A stretch of DNA of 64,000 nucleotides from Tubiluchus corallicola (lineage: Eukaryota; Priapulida; Priapulimorpha; Priapulimorphida; Tubiluchidae). Below are positions 51,801 through 60,357 of this stretch, in pieces. Numbering within the stretch: position 1 is the first letter of the stretch; each line of letters opens with the position of its first letter. Where the stretch lies: positions 562,001 to 626,000 of the forward strand of contig JAQGDQ010000017.1 of the NCBI GenBank assembly GCA_030141605.1. Reading direction: 5' to 3'. The position numbers and the translations under genes are program-made. The notes under the pieces are model-generated. The model made no database searches, was not told where the DNA came from, and saw only the letters and a list, made by a program, of their open reading frames with translations.

Positions 51801-54617
51801 AAGCCCCACGATATATTTTGATGGCTCAATACGTGACGGCGACCGCGATTATTTCATCCTAATTCAGGCAACGCGAGCCATTGAAAAACATTGTTACAGT
51901 ACTGCTGTCATTCGAATTCACATGGTAAATGCCAACCTCCCCAAGTTTACAAAGAAGCATTATTATGTGGAAATCGTAGACATCACGGATATTCATACAG
52001 AAATATTAACTCTGTATGCTCACCCAAATGCCACCTATGAACTAAACTCCAAAAACGGGGCGTCAGTGGAAGACTTTGAACTGCTTCGGTTGAATGGTAA
52101 CTTGAGGACGACCAAACTGCTTGATGCCAATAGAACAAATATCTACAACTTGCAAGCCAAAGCCATAGTGGGAGAAAACGTGGGTAAAACAGATATTACA
52201 ATTACAGTCCTGAAAACTAATAGCAGGAATCCAGTGTTTGAAAAAAATGAGTACTTTTTCCAGTTAGATGGGCCAATTGTTCAAACAGATGTCAAAATAG
52301 GGCAGGTGAAAGCCACTACTCAGACGGGACAAATATCATACATTATTCAGCATCACAAAGAGTAAGTGTGTACTGTTTATTGTTTACTATTCTGCCTTAA
52401 TATCTTTTTTTTGTATTTTTCAATGTTTTATGCAGTAACAGTTAAAGTTAAAGGTAAAAACGGTGTAGAGATGTTACAGTTAGTGAATGGATAATTATTA
52501 TCGTACCGATGCTATCCCAAAAAATCGGTATTGTGTCAATACCAAGACGTATTACCCCCCAATACCGGTTCCATGTTTTCTAGCTTTCTAACGACTATTT
52601 TTTTGAGAAAAAATTCCCACAATTTTCCTGTTTCCCTTTAAGCCTGCAACAGTGGTAAAACTTATATGTTATTGAATTCAAACATGTGAATTAGATATAA
52701 TACATGTAATTTATACTGAATCTTAAGCTATTAAGCAAAGCCTGTGCCGGAATGAATAATTACCAAAGTAACATCGATGGCTATGTCTTTATACAGTTCT
52801 TTCAGCTAAATTGCCGGAATGGGAACACAAATCTTCACTCTTCTTATTCAACCGCCTGGATATGTTTGTAAAAATGATTGTTTGTAGCCCACTTCTTCAT
52901 TTTTTCTCAACAGATCAATTAAACCACAAATTCAAACTAACTTGTGCAAGTTTTGTGGAAAATTGATGAAAACTAGCCAAAGAATGATATTGTTTCCATT
53001 TCTTTATCACATTGAGAGTGTTTATTTTGTTGCAAAAACCAAGTATTTATGTAACCTATTTGTGTACATTTTCACAAAGTTGTGATCGATTGCCTTTAAA
53101 AACGGTGCAAGTGCACGATACTCCCAAAAAGCATACCATACTTATAATTCTCTTTGTTAAATGAACTTTCGAATGATATGTAACATACTAGACACAGTCT
53201 CATTCTCTGCTTTAAAAAGTTCAGCAGAAAAGTACTCATTGTGATCATATTATAGTTTATAAGAGTCTATAGCCTCATTAATTGATGTAGGATCTTCGTG
53301 TTCAATCTTTTCCTGCTGTTTGTCCCATTTTATTTTTACATATAAAAAGCTCAAGCCTTATCCGTACGAGTTCCTTCACAAAATGTACCAGCAGAGTTAA
53401 CACACATGTTACATGTTCAATCCGGAGCAAACTGTATAATTTGTCTCTTTTCAGCCATTTTCTAATTGATGATAATACGGGAGAAATCTTCACACGGCAA
53501 AATCTCCTTGAGGGAACGTACGGGCAGTGGAAGATTGGTGTGCTGGCATGCAACGAAAAGATGCCTGAATTCAACGAAGATAAAAGATGCACGGATGTCT
53601 GTGTGACTCTGCAAGTTGGCAATCCCCCGCCCACTTCAACTGATTATCCGTCTTACGATGCCATTAAAATGCAAAAAAAGACAAAGCGTTCCAAGATTCC
53701 TGGCTTAAGTGTGTTGGGATGTATTGTGGGAGCCATTGCTGTTGGGATTGTCGTGGAATTGACTTTACTTCTTCCAGGGTAAGTTCGTAAATGTAAGGCA
53801 AATGCACGGTTCTAAAAGTTCATGGAATTGTAACACTTTAACAGGTTCACACTGGATCCAAAATGCCCGTGCTACCCTAAGTGACCAGAAAGCCCTCAGG
53901 AGGGTTGAATGTAAGAGCACTATGGCTTCAGTTGTGCCAACACTCCCCTCTGTCATGTTGGTTGCATCCTATTTGTGATGTAGGCATTACTACTTTACTG
54001 TTAGCCTCCGCCCAATCTGGGCTTCCCTGTTGTAAGCCAGCTGTAACATTTCCACCTTAAGCTGATGAGTCTGTTGCTATGAAATTGCTTTACTGTTTTC
54101 AATAAAATAGTCAATTTTGCCTAAATCTGTGCAATTTTGATGTTTCCTGTTAGTGACTTTACACGAAGCCTTCCATGAGTTCTGTTGAAGCCAACAGTTA
54201 ATTGTGCCTCTTTTTCAATGAATTTAGCCTTCACTTCACAATTTATCTCAAAATATACTCTGTATAAATTGCTATATTTGTGTTTAAGCTCTGAACTAAA
54301 GTTCGCAATTCTCCACATACAAAAAATTAGTTTATGAAGCAGATTAGGATTAGGGTTGGGTTAGGATTTTTATTATCTAGGAATTGTGCATTCCTTCTGC
54401 TCTCTATATTTTCATTGCATTTTTTTCTTTCGATAGCTGTAAAGGTTCGCTTTTTTCATCTTATGTTTCTTGGCATGGTCGCACGAAATGACTCTAATTT
54501 TTTTTACTGTTTAGTTCTCTTCCACTTACCTACATGGCTTCAGAGTTAAACTTGTTGACGCCACCGCCAACGCCAAACCCGGTGCCACCACCAACACCAA
54601 ATCCAGTGACAGTACCT
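38369..54617 (+). CDS. Cadherin-like single-pass membrane protein with unrecognised N-terminal region (ten exons, 3' end uncertain)
   Basis: Ten exons join in frame: 38369-38501, 39155-39241, 40581-40768, 41167-41256, 42813-42914, 47561-47728, 49470-49551, 51749-52361, 53455-53778 and 54544-54617, giving at least 620 residues. Residues 1-20 form a signal peptide. Residues 21-270 are rich in Trp and charged residues and match nothing I know. Residues 270-349, 350-446 and 447-542 look like extracellular cadherin repeats: the IRDGDRDYFILIQATR strand, boundaries VNANLPKF and TNSRNPVF where cadherins have DxNDNxPxF, and DDNTGEIFTRQNLLEG. The calcium-binding acidic residues are largely missing. A KKTKRS cluster (563-567, a possible proprotein-convertase site) precedes the membrane helix (about 570-594), followed by a short tail. 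It probably works at the cell surface in adhesion or recognition. Weakest junction: the exon 4 acceptor, chosen because the nearer AG breaks the frame. The last exon and stop codon are not established. Confidence 0.72.
40484..40524. repeat. (CA)n microsatellite
   Basis: An interrupted CACACA/CACG run in the intron just upstream of exon 3 of the cadherin-like gene. Confidence 0.85.
42257..42755 (+). repeat. Dispersed repeat family R1, copy 2
   Basis: Aligns in the same orientation with 30887-31425 (see that entry). This copy sits in the intron before exon 5 of the cadherin-like gene and ends about 60 bases upstream of that exon. Confidence 0.8.
43370..44081. mobile_element. Non-coding element with ~33-bp terminal inverted repeats
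   Basis: The left end 43370-43402 (beginning TGTGCTTGCA, ending CCACAAGTCGG) and the inverse of the right end 44049-44081 match at 26 of 33 positions, strongest over CGTCCA-AAGTCGG. The 712-bp interior has no transposase frame. I could not identify a target-site duplication, so the superfamily is unknown. It lies in intron 5 of the cadherin-like gene. Confidence 0.6.
44472..44930. mobile_element. TA-flanked MITE with perfect 29-bp terminal inverted repeats
   Basis: The left terminus 44472-44500 and the right terminus 44902-44930 are exact inverse complements over 29 bases (outermost TACCGTATTTTCCCGTGTAT). If TA is the duplicated target, the element itself is 44474-44928, beginning CCGTATTTTC, which fits the Tc1/mariner-like group. 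Internal partial copies of the GGGTCTCTTATA motif appear near 44525 and 44885. No transposase frame. Perfect ends suggest fairly recent movement. Confidence 0.85.
45482..45617. repeat. Near-perfect 136-bp foldback (hairpin) sequence
   Basis: The two halves are inverse complements: AAAAGAATTGACTATAAAAC at 45482 pairs with the inverse of the sequence ending GTCAGTTCTTTT at 45617, and pairing continues through ATAAATCTAATAATTA, a TGG/CCA-containing middle and TGGATTTTATATAT-like sequence, with a small loop near 45541-45550. It could be a foldback MITE or a precursor-like hairpin RNA; there is no evidence of expression. It lies in intron 5 of the cadherin-like gene, immediately left of repeat R2 copy 2. 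Confidence 0.75.
45610..45962 (-). repeat. Dispersed repeat family R2, copy 2 (uninterrupted)
   Basis: The inverse of this segment aligns with 32637-33400 after removing the MITE from that copy. It is less AT-rich than the surrounding intron and ends at a TATATATATA run, as copy 1 does. Open frames across it are not protein-like. Confidence 0.75.
48844..49120 (-). mobile_element. tRNA-derived SINE with (TTA)n tail
   Basis: Reading the minus strand from about 49120: GGGTGCTGTAGCTCAATG resembles a tRNA start and RNA polymerase III A box, and about 45 bases on AGTTTAACTCCCGACC resembles a B box. A body of about 140 bases follows, then a simple (TTA)n tail (about 18 units on the plus strand, 48844-48898). 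This head-body-tail order is the usual SINE structure. It lies in intron 6 of the cadherin-like gene. Confidence 0.75.
49680..49919. mobile_element. MITE with perfect 19-bp terminal inverted repeats, copy B
   Basis: GTCAAAGGTTAAGTGTACC at 49680-49698 has its exact inverse at 49901-49919, enclosing a 240-bp element with no coding capacity. It is related to copy A at 27275-27592. The superfamily is not identified because no clear target-site duplication is visible. It lies just downstream of exon 7 of the cadherin-like gene. Confidence 0.8.
51053..51459. mobile_element. hAT-type MITE with target-site duplication
   Basis: The left end begins CAGAGGCATATTAA and the inverse of the right end begins CAGTGGCGTATCAA (11 of 14 match). 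The flanks AAAGCAAT (51045-51052) and AAAGCCAG (51460-51467) match at 6 of 8 positions. A CAGNGGC-type end plus an 8-bp duplication indicates hAT. The 407-bp element has no transposase. It lies in intron 7 of the cadherin-like gene. Confidence 0.72.
51468..51560 (-). mobile_element. Possible tRNA-derived SINE head
   Basis: The minus strand reads ATAACTCGGTTTCTC followed about 25 bases later by CAGTTCGATTCCCAGTGG, resembling A and B boxes of a tRNA promoter. Its downstream part seems to be interrupted or replaced by the hAT MITE that ends at 51459. Short and not independently bounded. Confidence 0.4.
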
Positions 54618-55726
54618 GTAAGTCCAAATGCTAGCTCCATTCAGCAAGTTCCTGAATGAGTGTTTTTGTGTGTAAAATACTTTACCTGTTTTATGTTCTT
54701 CATATATAGATTCCTATATTGTGTCTTATATATTTTGCTCTTTTTACGTATTTTTCTTTATATTTACTGTAATCTGCTATATACTCCATTTTATTTATCA
54801 GATATTTTTTGTCCTTCTGTTTATTTATTTATTTACATGGCAATAATAATAATAGATTTTGTGCATGTATTGCAATTGGCTTTGTTTTTTCTGAATGAAC
54901 CAAAAAATGTAACTTTGTATCAAAGATCAACTTCCAAGAAATGTGAAAGATTACAGATGCTTCCAACTTGGCATTTAGTGAAACAATGGAGAGTTAACTC
55001 AAGTAGCTCCAAATGAGCTTCATAAGTTCTTTTATTGGCTTCTGAGATTTTTAGCAAAAAAGCACAAAGCTACGGGAATATCGGTCAAGTTTCTGTTTTG
55101 TATGAACCTATTCCTTTCGCAACAGCCATTATTTGGCTGCCATGAATGTAATTAAAATCCATGCAGAGCCATTCTGTCTTTGTTGCTTTTCTTATGATCA
55201 AACACAGCATAAACAAATTCTGTCACCACTGCTTCAAGGTCGTGCATCCTGTGAAAAAGCATACTTCGTGGCCATGTGATACCTTATAGTACAGTCAAGT
55301 TAAGGTCAAACTAACATTTTTTTGTTGCTTTAGTTGCTAAAAATTTAAATAAGTTGTATGTTAAATTGGATCAGTGGACTACTCAAATCGTCCACAGGTG
55401 TCCTGATTAATCAGAAGTGCTATCCTTTCAAGGGTAAACAAACAAATCAGGGATTGGAAAGTGCCGTGCTAGGGCACTTAAGTTTACTATTTATTTGAAA
55501 TATAAGAAAAATACATTAAGAAAGACAAAAGAAGTGCAATAAGGTTGGTGTAGTCATCAATGCACAAGCATGTACAGAATTCTATAAATTTGCATATTAA
55601 TAAATAAATAAATAAATATTTTTTCGGCGAATACTTTTTAAGGTAAATTTACAGCCACATTATTATAATCAACTATATGTATGTTCAAAATGCTAATTTG
55701 AACAGCATTCATTTCTATTTGGAAAC
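54618..55726. other. Downstream region of the cadherin-like gene
   Basis: Should contain the remaining exon(s) and 3' untranslated region. An acceptor-like ACAG at about 54957 would add a short tail in frame (ending LAFSETMES and a stop), but its pyrimidine tract is weak, so I did not include it in the model. The rest is T-rich and AT-rich with no supported gene. An (ATAA)n run lies at about 55600-55618. Confidence 0.35.
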
Positions 55727-56288
55727 GGTGTAGCAGGCCAGAGTATACCTCGGGAGATAAAAGGTCTTAGGTCAAACTATACCCGGGGTGTAAAATAGCT
55801 TAGGCCAGACTACACCCCTCCAGGCCAAAATGTAGCCCTCTTGTGTGTTATGACTTTCGTCACATTATGAACAATAGGACACTTATGTTACAATTTCATT
55901 GTGTTATTTTGGGCATGTGCTTTTATTTTAATGTGTGAACACTACTGAGAAGTGTGGTAGTAATCTTTCATCTTTGTGGAGTCTAATATTTTTACTGATT
56001 GTGTCCCGGTTGAAGTGGTAAAAGTCTATGTGTTCAGAATTTTGGTCTTATTCGAGTTAGTTAGCTTTCTCTCTTAACTTACGTGACAAAGCTGTAACCC
56101 CCATTAAAATGTTGAAAAATTAAGTAATTTTTGTGTATCACTCAACACTGCTGAAATCATAGGTGTATAATCTGGACTGGTAGGTATGAATTGGCGTAGG
56201 TCATAATATACCTAGGGTATTATATAACCTAGGCTGCTTTAACCCAAAATATAGTCTGGACTGAAGGTATACTATGGTCTGTTACACC
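55727..56288. mobile_element. MITE-like element with ~24-bp terminal inverted repeats and internal copies of the motif
   Basis: GGTGTAGCAGGCCAGAGTAT at 55727 and the inverse of the right end (GGTGTAACAGACCATAGTAT) agree closely over the 24 bases 55727-55750 and 56265-56288. Inside, related blocks such as GGCCAGACTACACC and GGTGTAAAATAGC recur in the subterminal regions. No coding capacity; target-site duplication not resolved. Confidence 0.68.
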
Positions 56289-58116
56289 AGTACCGGAACC
56301 GACAAAGGGAAGAAAAATTCGAAAACATCTGATAAATGGTCAGAAAGGTACAAGACTTATGTGCAAAATACTGATAGTTTGTTTGCTTATGCTTTCTGTC
56401 CTACATAAATATGAACATTAACTCTCTATTATGCTACATTACCACCTATAAAAATAAAAATGACAATCCATATAAATATATATTATCCAATACATAAAAT
56501 GTGCAGCTTGTACAATGTACAAATAAAGCTATTATAATAATGTATCAACGCACAGTCCATATGAATATAGATCTTTCAATACATGCAATGTATAGCTTTA
56601 TGTAATATAAAAACTAATGTGTATCAATATTGATATTGGTAATTCATTAATTGCATGCCAATTGCATTACAATCATGTTTCATGGGGCAGCACTGATTCC
56701 TAAACAGGCTACTTGGTGAAAAGGCCTATCTCTATTGTTGCCCGTTTTACGAAGGGCTTTTTGCGGTATTATAATGTAATCTAATATTTATTTCCACTTC
56801 AAACAAAACATTTTCACAAAATTTATCAAAAAAAACCACTCAATTTCTACACATTGTGCATAATAAATAATATTTCGTTTGTCTGCCAGAATTAAGAGGA
56901 TCTTGTGCTTTCTGACAGAGGAGTGGAAATGGCTAGGCAAAAAACAGGCAGTTTTTCCAAACGCTGTTGTAAATCTGTACTCGTATCTCATCCTGATAAT
57001 TCCAACAAATGAGTGTATTGGCTAAATGAACACAGATAAGAGATTCAAATAAAGACAACATTTGAGAAAATGATCATACATTTTTACAGGCAATCTGCAT
57101 TTAAACCTGCAAGCAGTCTTGTACATTCTCTTTGACCAGTTCGACTACACATTCTTCTACTGTGCAAACAGAATATGTGTGCATTATGCAAGCACAAGTT
57201 GAACCAGTAATACAACGGGCATCAACAAAGTATTTGTAATTTCAAAAATTTGCGGTAAACATGATGTTCTGCTTGGGCAATTCAGTCAAATGTGTTACAA
57301 TATGCTGAGTGCCCATAAAAGTAACATTACCTCAGATTACCTCTGCTTCCTATAATTGATTCAGAAAACCCCCTGGAAACACAAAACCACCAAATTTTCT
57401 GCAGTTACCCAAAATCGAGAACCATCCAGATCCTCTTCATGTGGCCATTGATGCCAATGCATGAGTGAAGGAACAAGGCAGTGCTAACTTTTACTAGCGA
57501 ACTCTATACATCATAACAACGTTGATATAATTATTCTTTATCAATTAATTATATAATATTTAAATTAATAATTAATTAACGTAATGAATAATATTTCAAA
57601 AATACAGTAAACATTTCCCAGCACCTGATTTCTTAGACCACTAATAGCTTTTGACAAATGATATTTCACATTCAGTTGTCCACAAAAAGTGGACATGTGC
57701 ACTGTTACATGTTACAACCACAAATCCTGCCTTTTGTTTTTCAGTAACTGTAATTTTTAAAATGAGAATTTTGCCAACACATCTATTAAGCAATTTAACA
57801 TTTTAAAACACAAGTATTTCTTTACTCAAGGCCTTAGACCTTTTAAAATACCTAATCAGTTTTGTTGATATAATCAGAACTAATAAACTTTAGTTTATGG
57901 ACAGAAGAAAATCATTTTAATTAATCTAAATTTAAATTTATGTTGTATTGTCATACTTTTTTTGAGTTTTGGATAGTGCTGCCACCTTCAGGTGTTCTTG
58001 TTAAAATTGTTAAATCTTTCTCTTTACTGTTTAAACTTTCACTGGCTTCTAGAGCAATATTTGGAGAAAAAGTATATACGATAAGTGGCACCAGATGAGT
58101 TAACAGCAGTTCCCAA
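56289..58116. other. Intergenic AT-rich stretch
   Basis: No supported gene. AT-rich with unremarkable short open frames. The upstream boundary of the BEL/Pao relic may extend somewhat into its end. Confidence 0.35.
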
Positions 58117-59660
58117 ATGGTATCTTCCACATTTTGCAGTGGTGCGTCAGGAATTACCAAATTACAAAATGCCAAATGGTCTTTGATGGCTCTACCAAAT
58201 GTGATGGAATTTCCTTGAATGATACCGTGCATCAAGAACCAAAATTGCAGCAGGACCTGAATAGCGTTCTACTTCGATTTTGGAAGGAACCAATTGCCTC
58301 CGGAAGGAGCTCAACTTGTCACACAGGAACATGCAAGAAAGAATCAAGAGAAATTTCCAATAGCTGCAGACACTGTGCTGCATTCAACATACATGGATGA
58401 CAGCATGGATTCTGTTCCTACAGTTGAAGATGGAAAGACTTTGTACCATGAACTGTCAGAACTCTGGGCACTAGCTGGCATGTATGCAAGAAAATGGTTG
58501 TTGAATTCATCAGAAGTCTTAGCAGAAATACCAGTGGAACGCCTGCAAGAAATAGATTTAGAACATGAGCTGCCAACAACCAGAACTTTGGGTGTCATTT
58601 GGAGAGCAAGTCCAGATGTTTTTGCATTTCACATCAACATGCCACCACTTAGCAGAAATACCAGTGGAACGCCTGCAAGAAATAGATTTAGAACATGAGC
58701 TGCCAACAACCAAAACTTTGGGTGTCATTTGGAGAGCAAGTCCAGATGTTTTTGCATTTCACATCAACATGCCACCACTCGAATTCAAGATGACAAAGAG
58801 AAATGTTCTGAGAAAACTAGCAACAATTTTTGATCCTGCTGGATTTATTTCTAAATTTGTAGTCCGTGGGAAGATATTACTGCAAGAAATTTGGACAGGA
58901 GGCTTTGGCTGGGATGACATGATAAATGCTTGTTTGGAGACTGGTTTTTGGCAATGGTTTTTGGAGTTAGGAAAGCTGGAGCTGCTTACAATTCCACGTT
59001 GTCTGCAGATGGATCAGACTCAAATAGTCATCTGTATAGACATCCATACTTTTGCTGATGCTTCACAACAAGCTTATGCTTGCGCTGTTTATGCTCGAAC
59101 ATCGTACATCAATGGCACCGTGGACACCAGGCTAGTAGCATCAAAAACACGAGTTGCTCCCCTAAAAGTTGTCAGTGTACCAAGATTGGAGCTAATGGCA
59201 GCTGTGCTTGGCTTACAACTTAGCTTGTCAACCACAACAACACTGCAAATTTCTATTACCAAGGTGACATTTTGGTCAGACAGCATGGATGTGTTATGGT
59301 GGATACATGGAAGGAGCAGAGCATTCAAGCCATTTGTAGCCAACAGGATTGGAAATATACAAAGTCACACGGATCCCGAACAATGGAGGCATGTGCCAAC
59401 CAAAGAAAATCCTGCTGATTTGGCTTCTGTGCAACTATAGACGAAATTGCAGGGAACTCAATTTGGTTAAAAGGACAAGCATTTCTCAAAAAAGATCCTG
59501 CATTGTGGCCGGCAATGATCGTTAGAAAGCAACAGTCAGCCACAGATGAGATGAAGAAAACTGTGGTTACAACATTTTATACTCAAAAAATGAACTTGGA
59601 AAGACTGCAACCCGAACGGTTTTCATCATGGCTTTCAGTGCTTCCAGACATGTGTTCTTA
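58117..59660 (+). mobile_element. BEL/Pao retrotransposon pol pseudogene (RT, RNase H, connecting region)
   Basis: The reading starts with the typical BEL entry WYLPHFAVVRQE (about 58117), then reverse transcriptase motifs VFDGS and [20 protein letters not shown] (58160-58275). A deletion follows, then the catalytic block [10 protein letters not shown] (about 58386-58415). The region TLGVIW, NVLRKLATIFDPAGFISKFV, a second domain with ADASQQAYACAVYAR and KVVSVPRLELMAAVLG (59050-59215), and TFWSDSMDVLWWI (RNase H-like) end with the HVPTKENPADLAS motif typical of BEL/Pao. The frame breaks at a 130-bp tandem duplication and by stops in the 5' part and after 59440. No gag or protease is seen; the integrase core is absent. 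It is inactive. Confidence 0.92.
58518..58777 (+). repeat. 130-bp tandem duplication inside the BEL/Pao relic
   Basis: Copies 58518-58647 and 58648-58777 differ at one base (CAACCAGAAC versus CAACCAAAAC). The period of 130 is not a multiple of three, so the duplication itself shifts the frame. The near identity means it is young compared with the rest of the decay, or an assembly artefact. Confidence 0.9.
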
Positions 59661-59772
59661 AGTTCACAGTACACTTATGTATTGTGGAATTGATTGCTAG
59701 ATATATACATATTTTGTACATTTGTCAGCAGTCATGATTCTTTAGGAAAGTTTGTAACTTCCCAAGGTGGGA

Positions 59773-60050
59773 GAATGTTGGAATGTGTGAGATTAGGTTT
59801 TAATGATTGCTAAGGTCCCTCACATTGATTTCATTCACGTGATTTGTTGCTCAGTGGGCTTATCGTCTCGTTTATTTCTTTGAGTCTAAAAGTAAAATAA
59901 ACCAGTTAACCACCTAGTTTAATGCTTTTATATTCTTTTGCACAGAGAAAGGGCAGAGCCATTAAACACGACTGCAAACCTGGCAAAACTGTGCTTTGTT
60001 GGTCCACCTAAGGAACTGTTCAGGTTTGGGATTGGCCCCTGACACTCAGT
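59773..60050 (+). repeat. Putative 3' LTR of the BEL/Pao element
   Basis: A purine-rich tract (AAGGTGGGAGAA) is followed directly by TGTTGGAATGTGTGAG, the usual polypurine tract/TG start arrangement, and an AATAAA lies at about 59896. No 5' LTR partner is visible in the window, so neither the start nor the right end can be confirmed. Confidence 0.45.
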
Positions 60051-60089
60051 TCTAATTGTATAAGTTGTCCAGGGTAAAAACAATACATT

Positions 60090-60290
60090 ATCTCCCTGTG
60101 AGGTTGGACGAGGAAACGATGGACATTGAAGGCCCAGAAAAAGTACGGATCGTTCCAAAAAAATCGAGACAGCGGACCCTTACGCAAGATAGCAGAGTTA
60201 TAGCTTTTGTGTCAAAGAGCCTCACAGACACCAAATGCAGATATGCCAACAATGAACATGTATTACTGGCATAGAAATTTTGTGGTAAGC
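60090..60290 (+). mobile_element. Ty3/gypsy RNase H fragment
   Basis: The plus strand encodes DSRVIAFVSKSLTDTKCRYA followed by NNEHVLLA, a stop and KFC. This is the standard start of a Ty3/gypsy RNase H (VAFASKSLTDTE-RYA-IE-E-LA). No further domains of that element are recognisable, so it is a scrap lying between the BEL relic and the hAT element. Confidence 0.7.
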
Positions 60291-60357
60291 ATTTCGACAC
60301 CTACGTTCACACAATTAATATTTTGTCAACATTTCACAATAGGTTGTAGTCATCGAA

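Noticed and set aside
52490-52580. Cluster of CGGTAT/ATACCG motifs
   Set aside because: Suggests a decayed palindromic repeat, but I could not define ends or a matching partner.
54660-55016. 118-codon open frame downstream of the cadherin-like gene
   Set aside because: Very Phe/Tyr/Leu-rich from T-rich DNA, no motif and no splice-phase link to exon 10.
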